Notes under the pieces: generated by a model
What the model was told of the DNA's origin: nothing
What the model saw: only the letters and a program-made list of their open reading frames with translations
The model's database searches: none
From: an uncultured Terriglobus sp.
GTDB taxonomy: Bacteria > Acidobacteriota > Terriglobia > Terriglobales > Acidobacteriaceae
DNA: 6,018 nt
Direction of reading: 5' to 3'
NCBI GenBank assembly: GCA_937871605.1
Contig: CALMRM010000198.1
Location: 1-6,018 of the forward strand
Translations under genes and position numbers: made by a program
Part shown: positions 1-5,796 of the stretch, in pieces
Layout: every line of letters starts with the position of its first letter
How positions within the stretch are numbered: position 1 is the stretch's first letter

Positions 1-94
1 TCTTGATGGTGCCGGCATGAGCGGCAGCAGCGCCAATGCAGGCGAGGGCAGCGGTGAGGACAAGGCGTGGCGAGAAGAAACGGGCAGAACGCAT
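1..94 (-). CDS. N-terminus of an exported protein, cut off by the window edge
   Basis: Only the first 31 codons are present, and the gene continues past the left edge. The ATG lies at 94-92, and AAGGA (complement of 103-107) sits 8 nt upstream as a good ribosome binding site. The translated start is a textbook Sec signal peptide: a short basic n-region (R2, R5, R10), a hydrophobic stretch from about L11 to A25, and an A-H-A site at residues 25-27 that predicts cleavage before G28-T29-I30. The mature protein is therefore probably exported across the inner membrane. Its function cannot be told from three or four mature residues. A mature start in G-T-I is common in PEP-CTERM-type exported proteins, but without the C-terminus this is only a hint. 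It is transcribed in the same direction as everything else here, after a 252 bp gap, so it probably has its own promoter. Confidence 0.72.
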   Translation of the reverse strand, partial: MRSARFFSPRLVLTAALACIGAAAAHAGTIK

Positions 95-102
95 GGATTA
101 AT

Positions 103-107
103 TCCTT
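103..107 (-). promoter_or_regulatory. Shine-Dalgarno site of the left-edge exported protein
   Basis: On the minus strand this reads AAGGA and ends 8 nt before the ATG at 94-92. Spacing and sequence are close to ideal, and the site supports that start codon. Confidence 0.6.
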
Positions 108-117
108 AGGGGGTGGG

Positions 118-123
118 AATATA
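118..123 (-). promoter_or_regulatory. possible -10 element of the left-edge gene
   Basis: On the minus strand this hexamer reads TATATT, four of six matches to TATAAT. It would place transcription start a little upstream of the ribosome binding site at 103-107, giving a short leader. No convincing -35 hexamer is seen 16-18 nt upstream, so the call is weak. A second hexamer, TATAGT (complement of 186-191), also lacks a partner. Confidence 0.2.
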
Positions 124-290
124 CAGAGGTCGCTCACTTAGAAAGCACTCGACCGCTGTTGTTAGACACAGAGTACTGTCCCTGCACTATAGATTCGTGT
201 CTTCAGGTAGGATCGGTTTGCCTTTTTTTGCGTTTGTTCCAAAAGGAAAAGAGCGCGTCTTTCCATATTAGGAACTTCTTAGTCTTTCCC

Positions 291-331
291 AAAAAGGTCG
301 CCGTGTATTAAGACGCGAAGTTTCGCGCGAC
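291..331 (-). terminator. possible transcription terminator after the desaturase-like gene
   Basis: Starting 16 nt past the stop of the membrane hydroxylase gene, the minus strand can pair GTCGC (complement of 327-331) with GCGAC (complement of 297-301), followed almost at once by five T (complement of 291-295). A competing smaller hairpin, CGCGA-AACT-TCGCG (complement of 314-327), overlaps the upstream arm. The outer stem is only 5 bp and the enclosed stretch is 25 nt, so this is a weak intrinsic terminator. The rest of the 95-346 gap holds AT-rich sequence with a run of seven T at 223-229 and two small dyads, but no gene. Confidence 0.3.
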
Positions 332-346
332 TGCGCGGGGAACGGC

Positions 347-1183
347 TTAACGCTTACGGAAGAACGGCCGCATCAATTGGCCCAGCACAGACTTCGGCAA
401 TGGTTCGTCAATCCCGTACCGCTGCGGGTGCCGGTCACCGGGCAGGTGCAACGTGCCGAACACGCGATCCCACACCGGCATCATGGAGGCGTAATTCTTG
501 TTGAAGAGTGACGGGTCGTCATTGGTGTGGTGCCAATGGTGAAACGCCGGCGAGGCGATCAGGTGCTCCAGCGGCCCCATGCGCAGCCGGAGATTGCTAT
601 GAATGAAAAATCCCCACACCGTTCCAATCAGCACCACCAGCACAGGCACCAGGCCGGCGGCACCGCGGATGGGCGCGGCCAGGCCGAGCATGTACATCGG
701 GAGCAGGCCACAGATCCTGGTAAAAACAATATCGATCGGATGTGCCCGCGTGTTTACCAGGAAGTCCATGTGCTCTGCACTGTGATGAATGGCATGGAAA
801 CCCCAGAGCAGAGGCACCTCATGGCTCCATCGATGACCCCAATAAAAGCCAATCTCACCCACCACGAGCGAGAGCACCACACGCACCGCCAGTGGTAAGC
901 CGTTCACCCAGCGCAGATACCCTGCGGGCAACAGGTGTAGCACAGCCCACGTCAGAAGCGACAGCGGAATGGCCAGCAGCATGGCAGGTAACAGGCTGCT
1001 CAAAAAGTAATACAGAAGATCGGTAAGTACGCCCTTGCGGAACACCTTCGCGGGGTGCAGAGCGAAAAGCCTTTCCAGCGGTACAAACAAAACCGTGAGC
1101 AAAACGAGCCACACAAAGAGACGCAGCACCTGTACAAGGGCAGCGGCGGCAGTCGGAGTGAGTCGTTGCAGAAAGTCCGGCAT
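347..1183 (-). CDS. fatty acid hydroxylase / sterol desaturase family membrane protein
   Basis: This 278-residue protein belongs to the membrane-bound non-haem di-iron oxygenases of the fatty acid hydroxylase superfamily (PF04116). Such enzymes use O2 and an electron donor to hydroxylate or desaturate a lipid inside the membrane. The histidine clusters that hold the iron pair are all visible: HRWSH at 117-121, HAIHH at 130-134, H148 in R-A-H-P, H195 in I-H-S-N, and HHWHH at 215-219. Hydrophobic segments lie at about 16-38, 53-82, 97-115 and 153-194, placing the histidines on one, presumably cytoplasmic, face. Length is normal and nothing looks broken. The ATG at 1183 has only a weak GAGA-like ribosome binding site about ten nt upstream, but it starts the first hydrophobic region sensibly. 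The gene follows the methyltransferase after a 123 bp gap and may have its own promoter. The substrate (sterol, fatty acid, carotenoid, ether lipid) cannot be read from sequence, and no electron-transfer partner is encoded nearby. Confidence 0.9.
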   Translation of the reverse strand: MPDFLQRLTPTAAAALVQVLRLFVWLVLLTVLFVPLERLFALHPAKVFRKGVLTDLLYYFLSSLLPAMLLAIPLSLLTWAVLHLLPAGYLRWVNGLPLAVRVVLSLVVGEIGFYWGHRWSHEVPLLWGFHAIHHSAEHMDFLVNTRAHPIDIVFTRICGLLPMYMLGLAAPIRGAAGLVPVLVVLIGTVWGFFIHSNLRLRMGPLEHLIASPAFHHWHHTNDDPSLFNKNYASMMPVWDRVFGTLHLPGDRHPQRYGIDEPLPKSVLGQLMRPFFRKR

Positions 1184-1195
1184 TTAGGTGTTCTC

Positions 1196-1225
1196 GATTT
1201 ATCGGTCGTTACCGAGATCTATCGG
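1196..1225. repeat. pair of direct repeats upstream of the hydroxylase gene
   Basis: GATTTATCGG (1196-1205) and GATCTATCGG (1216-1225) match at nine of ten positions and start exactly 20 bp apart, about two turns of the helix. They lie 13-42 bp upstream of the ATG at 1183. A small dyad, TCGGT-CGTT-ACCGA (1202-1215), spans the end of the first copy and the spacer. The layout would suit a regulator bound to one DNA face, but two short copies can arise by chance. Confidence 0.4.
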
Positions 1226-1247
1226 CAGGATCGACATAAACACTGTA

Positions 1248-1273
1248 AAGCCGAAAAATGGGGTAAACGGCTT
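1248..1273 (-). terminator. inverted repeat after the methyltransferase gene, possible weak terminator
   Basis: On the minus strand AAGCCG (complement of 1268-1273) and CGGCTT (complement of 1248-1253) form a perfect 6 bp inverted repeat around a 14 nt loop, starting 33 nt after the methyltransferase stop. It continues into TTTA rather than a long T run, so termination would be inefficient. It could equally be an operator for the downstream hydroxylase gene. Confidence 0.3.
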
Positions 1274-1306
1274 CGAGTGATGTCATAACTGCTCAGCCAG
1301 CGATGG

Positions 1307-2179
1307 TCAATCGTTCGTAATCGGCTCAGCCGTCAACACGCGCGCTCCGCTGCGCAGCACAGCCAGGCCGTCCGCCCGTCCCGCAAAGTAGCGTTCGTTG
1401 ATGGCGTCGTGGCCCAGGTCGCACCGGACCTGCCAACCGTGCCGGGCCAGCAGCTCGCGCGCCTCCTGCGGTTCCAGCCACGTTTGGAAAGGCTCACCCG
1501 CGGCAGCTACGCGCGCAGCCAGCGAGTCGAACTCGAGCTGCTCAATCGGCGGCAAGGCGTGCCGGGGCAGGCAGTAATCCATCAGCAACACGCTGTGCGC
1601 GGCGCTGCCTGCAAGCTCCTGCAGCGTTGCCTCCAGGGCGGTCCGAGGCAGGTACGGCACGACACCAAGCCACGCAAAGACGGTGCGCTGGGCTGCATCA
1701 AAGCCTGCTCGCTGCAGGCACTCACCCAGACCGTCCTGCTGAAGGTCTGCCGAAACATGAATGGCATTGGGTGGTACTGCCATGTCCGCCTGCTGCAGCA
1801 GCGTTTGCTTCCACTGCTGTGTGGCCGGGTGGTCCACCTCGAACACGCGCAGGTGCGGGTAGGGATTGCGATACGCAAACGTATCCAGCCCCGCTCCCAG
1901 GACCACGTACTGGCGCGTCCCGGTGCGCACCGCACCATGCAACATCTCCTCGGCAAAACGGGAACGCGCCACCAGGAACGCCCGAAGGCTTTTGGAGGCT
2001 GGCCGGTCTGGTGCACGCAGATCCTGGTTTGTGCCTGTCGAACCGCGGCCCTGTGCGTTCAGACCAAGGATGCGCAGGGCGAGCGGATCCACAAAGACCA
2101 GTGGCTGATCCGCAAGCTGGTGCGCCGCGCGACGCAAAGCCACCCGGTACGCCGACTGTGCTGGGACACCCTGCAGCAC
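1307..2179 (-). CDS. class I SAM-dependent methyltransferase, LCM (PF04072) / TIGR00027 family
   Basis: This 290-residue protein resembles the leucine carboxyl methyltransferase-like family, predicted cytoplasmic enzymes that transfer a methyl group from S-adenosylmethionine to a mostly unknown, probably carboxyl or hydroxyl, acceptor. Family landmarks appear in order: the N-terminal S-A-Y-R-V-A-L-R-R-A-A-H-Q segment (9-21), F-V-D-P-L-A (29-34), the A-F-L-V-A-R-S-R-F region (67-75), the SAM-binding loop V-L-G-A-G-L-D-T-F (93-101), the acidic F-E-V-D-H (113-117) that should hold the SAM ribose, and W-L-G-V-V-P-Y-L (170-177). Length is normal. The start is GTG at 2179: the frame is closed upstream by the protease stop codon in the same frame, and later starts would cut into the conserved N-terminal motif. 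GGAGG (complement of 2193-2197) lies 13 nt upstream, a long spacing. The gene begins 57 bp after the protease and may be co-transcribed with it. Its acceptor is not predictable. Confidence 0.87.
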   Translation of the reverse strand: MLQGVPAQSAYRVALRRAAHQLADQPLVFVDPLALRILGLNAQGRGSTGTNQDLRAPDRPASKSLRAFLVARSRFAEEMLHGAVRTGTRQYVVLGAGLDTFAYRNPYPHLRVFEVDHPATQQWKQTLLQQADMAVPPNAIHVSADLQQDGLGECLQRAGFDAAQRTVFAWLGVVPYLPRTALEATLQELAGSAAHSVLLMDYCLPRHALPPIEQLEFDSLAARVAAAGEPFQTWLEPQEARELLARHGWQVRCDLGHDAINERYFAGRADGLAVLRSGARVLTAEPITND

Positions 2180-2192
2180 CGACCCCTTGCCC

Positions 2193-2197
2193 CCTCC
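2193..2197 (-). promoter_or_regulatory. Shine-Dalgarno-like GGAGG of the methyltransferase gene
   Basis: GGAGG on the minus strand, extended by further G residues, ends 13 nt before the GTG start. A second purine run, AAGGGG, is only 3 nt away from the start. Neither spacing is optimal and the start is GTG, which suggests modest translation. The site begins 7 nt after the hairpin at 2205-2227. Confidence 0.4.
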
Positions 2198-2204
2198 AGG
2201 ATTA

Positions 2205-2227
2205 CCGCGCCCGACTGGCAGGCGCGG
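2205..2227 (-). other. strong GC-rich stem-loop between the protease and methyltransferase genes
   Basis: CCGCGCC (2205-2211) and GGCGCGG (2221-2227) are perfectly complementary 7 bp arms around a 9 nt loop. On the minus-strand transcript a G-U and a G-C pair can extend this to 9 bp with a 5 nt loop. It starts 9 nt after the protease stop codon and ends 25 nt before the methyltransferase GTG. No T run follows, so it is not a classical intrinsic terminator. It could mark a processed or protected 3' end of the protease message, or limit read-through into the methyltransferase. Confidence 0.6.
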
Positions 2228-2236
2228 AGCCAGACT

Positions 2237-5200
2237 CTACTGCACGTTGAAGGTGAAGGTCGTCGTCGCGGAGAGTGTGCCAGAAGGGTTTGGTACGACG
2301 GCCGTAACGCGGATTACGTAGCTGGCCGCAGTGCTGGAGGTCGTCGTCGTGGTGCCGGTACCGGTCGTAGTCGTAGTCGTGGTGCCAGAGCTTGGCGTGC
2401 CTCCGCTACCGCAGCTGGAAAGCCCCAGACAGCAGCTGACGGCAAGTACGGTGAGCAGCCCCACGGAGCGTACACGGCGCCGCAGCAGGAACAACAGGAA
2501 GGGTAAGGGTAAACCAGCCCATGCAAGCAGGCGCACGCCTTTAAGAGGTGCGACGCTGGACGCGGAGGTCGGAGGGAACAGCTGGTTGCCGTTCGGATTA
2601 CAGGAGGTGAGTGTGGTGTACAGCGTCAGTGTGGACGTCACGCTGCCGTTCGCAGGCACCGTAGGGGAGGCCGGGTTCAGGCCATAGCAGATGCCCGAGG
2701 TAGCACCTGTGTAACTCACCAAGCTAAGCTTGATGCTGGCCGCGCCTGCGGCACTGCCGACAGAAGTCACCGTGAGCGTGCCGCTCGTCGTACTCCCAAA
2801 AGCTGCGGTCAGGGTTGAAGGTGTTACCGCTACGCTGATACCAGGATTTACAACCGTAACGGTTGCGCTGCTGGTGGCAGATTTATAGGTGTTGTCACCA
2901 TAGTAGGTGGCACTCACGGTGTGCGTGCCCACAGTAGTAGGTGCCACAAAGCTGGCCGTTGCAGAGCCACTCGCAAGGGTGCTGGTGGCAGCAGTCCCGT
3001 TACCGTCGATGCTAAAGGTGACATTGCCGGTCGGTGCGCTGGTGCCAGTACCGCTGGCCTTCACGGTTGCGGCGAGCGTAGCTCCCGGTGCCACCGAGGT
3101 CGAGACCAGGCTGAGTTGCAGCGTCGGTGTCAGTGTTTGGCTTGGGCTTGAAACGATAAGGTTCAGGGAAGCCTGCGCAGCGGCGTAAATGGCCGTGCTG
3201 CCACTGCCAGCCGATGTGTAGGACGCGCTCACCACGTGCAAACCAGCTGTAGCGAAGCCGCTGATCGGGTACGAGGCAGTGCCATTGACCACAGCTACTG
3301 TTGTGGCAGTGCCACCATCCACGGCGAACGCAACGGACCCCGTGGGAGTGCTTCCGCTGCCGGTCAGCGTCGCCGTCACCGTCAGTGGCGTGTTGATGGC
3401 CACGGTAGATGGCGAGGCAGCCAGAGCCAGTGAAGGCGTAAGGATTGTGGCGGTGACGATAGTAGATGCTGTGCCGGTTCCGTACGTGCCGTCACCTGCG
3501 TACGCAACGGACACGGTATGGCTACCCGTACTGGTGAAGCCGCTATACGTGTACGAGGCAGTGCCGGAGCTGAGCGCCACAACCGACCCCACTGCCGTAC
3601 CGTCTACAGAAAATGTGACCGTACCGGTGGGTGTCGAGCCGCTGCCCGCCACCGTCGCAGTAAAGGTCACAGCGGTACTGGCACTCACAGTAGCCGGGGC
3701 GGAGATCTGAATTCTGGGGCTGTTGGCAGCGTACCCTGCAAGCGCCGTCTGCAGGGCTGGGATGGCGATGGATCCCAGGCCCGTCACCAGGTCATAGCCC
3801 ACACCGGCGCTGTAGCCCAGCGTGCCTGTCGTGCAGTTGGGTGTGCCGACCGTGCAGTTGACGATGTTGTTACCCGTCGTGATGTCGTGGAAAATGGACG
3901 CGGCTGACGGGCCCTCGGCCAGGGCGTACAGGCTGGGATTGATGTTGCCCAGCGCCGCTCCCTTGTTAGCCTGTTCGACGACGGCCAGCATGCCGGCAAA
4001 GGTAGGTGCCGCAGCGGATGTGCCGCCCACACCGCCACCATCGTTTCCAACACCAGAGGCCGTGATTGTAAAGCTCTTGGTGCCGCTGGTGCAGGGGCCG
4101 TCGCCCGTGCAGGTCAGCAGGGCATGTTCCGAAACATTTGCGGGAAACGCCACGTCGGGTACAGCGCGGAAGTTGGCCGTAGGAACACCGGTGCCGACCT
4201 GCCAGCTGGGTTTCGTAAAGAGTTGGCTCAGGCCGCCGCCGCTGGCCGAAAGCGAGCCATACGCCGCCGTATCATTCCAGGCAGTCTCCGGAATGTAGCC
4301 CAGCGCGGAGCCAAGATAGCTGTTGTTGCTGCTGCTCCAATAGGTGCTGCTGTCGCTGGTCAGCTGGGTGCCGCCAACGCCGGTGACGTACACCGAGGAC
4401 GCTGGATACGACACGGCAAGCCCCGCTGTGGCGACCTTGGTATCTTCGCTGGTTTCGCAGCTGGCAGCTCCGGCGTCACCGGAGGACACCATGATGGTCT
4501 GGCCCTGTGCGTTGGCCTGCTTCAACGCCGGTTCCAGATAGGTGTTGGCGTAAGAAGCATCCTCCTCTTCGCAGCCACCGTAGCTCAACGAGAGGATGGG
4601 TGCCAGGTTGTTGGTGATGGCGTAGATGATCGCGTCAAAGACGCCATTGTTTCCGCAGTTAGTCGAACTGCTAAGGACGCTGCTGCTGGTGGTACTGGTA
4701 CAGCCCGTATAGATGAACTGTAAGGAAGCACCGGGCGCGTTGCCGCCTGCATATTCCAGGTCCAGCTCAGACTCGCTCTCGTCACCATCCACCCTGTTCG
4801 AGTTACCGGTACCAGGTACCAGCACCATGGTGGGCAGGTTCGAAGTCTGGCCGGTCTTCTGCTGGAAATATGTCAGCTGCGTCGTGTCTACGGCAGACTC
4901 GCCGATGATGCCAATCTTGATGCCACTGCCGTTGTATCCGGCCCCGATCAGTGAGTCGGTTCCGTAGATGGTGCGCAGATCATCCGGCACAATGTAGTGC
5001 GTGCCGGTAGAGGTGGTGTAGTCCGGCGAGGCTGTCGCCTGCGACATCCGGCGCATCTTCGGGGTGGGAGGGCGGTAGCTGCTAAGGCCTGTCACCCCGC
5101 GGACCACCGTTGCAAGCGATGCAGGCAGCTGTACCGGTGTGCTGTTCTCAAAGAACTCCCGGCCGTTCCGCTGGTAGCGCTGCAGAGACGTGCCGAACGC

Positions 5201-5668
5201 AGTTTCGGCGGCGGCGGCGGTGCCGGAAAAGACGATCCGGTTGGCGCTGGGTGCCACAGAGTCCACCGTGAACCCTTTGCTCTGCAGCCACTGTTCGATC
5301 AGTTGAATGTCCGCGTCGGCCACGCCAAAGCGCTCACCAAACTGCTCGGGCGTCAGCCATTGGTGATAGCTGGCAGAGGCCGGGTTTTGCTGATCGGCCA
5401 GCAACTGCGTCAGCGCTGCATCCTGTGCTTCCGTGGGCTTCAACACCAACGACAGGCTGGTGAGCGCTGTGTCCCCGGCCAGGAAACCCAACTGCTGCGA
5501 ACGAGCAACATGCGGACCGGCAGTGTCTAGCAGGGCGACACGAGCTTCTCCGGACGCAGGCACGCGACTGAGGCGCTGTACAGGCCGTTGCGCAGGGGCC
5601 AAGGCCACCAGCAACACACCGGCGGCAGCACACAAACAACCTTTCAGATTACGAAGACGGATCGACAT
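2237..5668 (-). CDS. secreted S53 (sedolisin/kumamolisin-type) serine-carboxyl protease with Ig-like repeats and membrane-hairpin tail
   Basis: This 1143-residue protein is a secreted endopeptidase, of a family usually active at acid pH. Order: signal peptide (1 to about 26; R4, R6, K9, hydrophobic core 11-24, likely cleavage after A-P-A at 24-26); Pro-kumamolisin activation domain (PF09286, about 60-200); catalytic domain (about 222-646). The Ser-Glu-Asp set is intact: E299 and D303 in the S-E-S-E-L-D-L-E stretch, D398 in S-S-G-D-A-G for the oxyanion hole, and S551 in G-G-T-S-A-A-A-P. D595, I596, G622, G624 and D626 fit the calcium site. Paired cysteines (323/338, 366/404, 520/526, 605/612) suit an oxidising compartment. 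Three Ig-like repeats (about 652-742, 745-840, 848-940) follow, then a fourth Ig-like domain (about 943-1035 plus 1113-1143) interrupted by two hydrophobic segments flanking R-R-R-V-R, an L-S-S-C lipobox-like site (1083-1086) and a threonine-rich linker. The ATG at 5668 has GAGG 7 nt upstream. No frameshift or truncation is apparent. Confidence 0.95.
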   Translation of the reverse strand: MSIRLRNLKGCLCAAAGVLLVALAPAQRPVQRLSRVPASGEARVALLDTAGPHVARSQQLGFLAGDTALTSLSLVLKPTEAQDAALTQLLADQQNPASASYHQWLTPEQFGERFGVADADIQLIEQWLQSKGFTVDSVAPSANRIVFSGTAAAAETAFGTSLQRYQRNGREFFENSTPVQLPASLATVVRGVTGLSSYRPPTPKMRRMSQATASPDYTTSTGTHYIVPDDLRTIYGTDSLIGAGYNGSGIKIGIIGESAVDTTQLTYFQQKTGQTSNLPTMVLVPGTGNSNRVDGDESESELDLEYAGGNAPGASLQFIYTGCTSTTSSSVLSSSTNCGNNGVFDAIIYAITNNLAPILSLSYGGCEEEDASYANTYLEPALKQANAQGQTIMVSSGDAGAASCETSEDTKVATAGLAVSYPASSVYVTGVGGTQLTSDSSTYWSSSNNSYLGSALGYIPETAWNDTAAYGSLSASGGGLSQLFTKPSWQVGTGVPTANFRAVPDVAFPANVSEHALLTCTGDGPCTSGTKSFTITASGVGNDGGGVGGTSAAAPTFAGMLAVVEQANKGAALGNINPSLYALAEGPSAASIFHDITTGNNIVNCTVGTPNCTTGTLGYSAGVGYDLVTGLGSIAIPALQTALAGYAANSPRIQISAPATVSASTAVTFTATVAGSGSTPTGTVTFSVDGTAVGSVVALSSGTASYTYSGFTSTGSHTVSVAYAGDGTYGTGTASTIVTATILTPSLALAASPSTVAINTPLTVTATLTGSGSTPTGSVAFAVDGGTATTVAVVNGTASYPISGFATAGLHVVSASYTSAGSGSTAIYAAAQASLNLIVSSPSQTLTPTLQLSLVSTSVAPGATLAATVKASGTGTSAPTGNVTFSIDGNGTAATSTLASGSATASFVAPTTVGTHTVSATYYGDNTYKSATSSATVTVVNPGISVAVTPSTLTAAFGSTTSGTLTVTSVGSAAGAASIKLSLVSYTGATSGICYGLNPASPTVPANGSVTSTLTLYTTLTSCNPNGNQLFPPTSASSVAPLKGVRLLAWAGLPLPFLLFLLRRRVRSVGLLTVLAVSCCLGLSSCGSGGTPSSGTTTTTTTGTGTTTTTSSTAASYVIRVTAVVPNPSGTLSATTTFTFNVQ
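2333..2383 (-). repeat. triplet-repeat tract encoding the threonine-rich linker of the protease
   Basis: Residues 1096-1112 are almost all threonine (seven T, then G-T-G, then five T, then S-S), encoded by a run of ACC, ACG and ACT codons that makes an imperfect 3 bp repeat. The string GTCGTGGTGCC occurs twice on the plus strand, about 31 bp apart. Gain or loss of units would keep the reading frame and only change linker length. Such tracts are probably flexible, possibly O-glycosylated, extracellular spacers. Confidence 0.6.
2849..3715 (-). repeat. three tandem Ig-like domain repeats in the protease
   Basis: Protein-level repeats of about 95 residues begin near residues 652, 745 and 848. 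Each carries the same core: G-S-G-S-T-P-T-G followed by V-T-F-S-V-D-G in repeat 1 (from 675), the near-identical G-S-G-S-T-P-T-G-S-V-A-F in repeat 2 (from 770), and G-T-G-T-S-A-P-T-G-N-V-T-F-S-I-D-G in repeat 3 (from 873). Repeats 1 and 3 end in the typical H-T-V-S-A/V-x-Y-x-G-D-x-T-Y strand (717-729 and 916-928); repeat 2 has a shorter version. They resemble the bacterial Ig-like domain 3 type (Big_3_5, PF16640) and probably act as a stalk or binding module. Confidence 0.8.
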
Positions 5669-5675
5669 AGGGGAA

Positions 5676-5679
5676 CCTC
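5676..5679 (-). promoter_or_regulatory. Shine-Dalgarno site of the S53 protease
   Basis: GAGG on the minus strand (within AGAGG) ends 7 nt before the ATG at 5668-5666. It fixes this start, which also gives a complete signal peptide with basic residues in front of the hydrophobic core. Confidence 0.55.
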
Positions 5680-5737
5680 TACGGTTGCGCGCGGCACAGC
5701 CTTTGGCGAGACTACTGCCAAATCAACCGTCGTCGTG

Positions 5738-5758
5738 CACAGTACTATGCGTGCTGTG
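5738..5758. promoter_or_regulatory. small dyad upstream of the protease, possible operator
   Basis: CACAG (5738-5742) and CTGTG (5754-5758) form an inverted repeat with an 11 bp spacer. An offset CGT/ACG pair outside the arms would extend it imperfectly. It lies about 70-90 bp upstream of the protease ATG, where a regulator could act. No convincing -35/-10 pair was found in the 5669-5863 gap, so the promoter itself is not located. Confidence 0.25.
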
Positions 5759-5783
5759 ACGGACCGAACCCGTAACAGGAAAC

Positions 5784-5796
5784 GTGGGACACCCAC
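5784..5796 (-). terminator. possible weak terminator hairpin after accD
   Basis: GTGGG-TGT-CCCAC on the minus strand forms a 5 bp GC-rich stem with a three-base loop, 67 nt past the accD stop. It is followed by GTTTCC, and an AAAACG run lies upstream that can partly pair with the CGTTT, giving a terminator-like outline. The T run is short, so efficiency is doubtful. Confidence 0.25.

Noticed and set aside
263..272. CCATATTAGG, an exact match to the eukaryotic serum response (CArG) element
   Set aside because: The surrounding genes are bacterial and MADS-box serum response factors do not act there. A ten-base match is expected by chance in AT-rich sequence.
314..327. CGCGA-AGTT-TCGCG hairpin taken alone as a terminator
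   Set aside because: Its 5 bp stem is not followed by a T run on either strand. It is mentioned only as a competitor of the larger structure at 291-331.
2399..2482. A separate small lipoprotein gene starting inside the protease at the arginine-rich turn
   Set aside because: The only nearby in-frame start is a GTG without a ribosome binding site, and it would lose the basic residues needed for export. The sequence reads through without a stop as part of the protease.
1409..2506. A long plus-strand open frame (365 codons) opposite the methyltransferase and the end of the protease
   Set aside because: It is antisense to two well-supported genes, its translation is rich in R, Q, A and G with no recognisable domain, and long shadow frames are expected opposite GC-rich genes.
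2907..3710. Plus-strand open frames rich in V, A and P opposite the Ig-like repeats
   Set aside because: Their composition simply mirrors the repetitive T, S and G codons of the protease on the other strand, and no ribosome binding site or known domain was seen.
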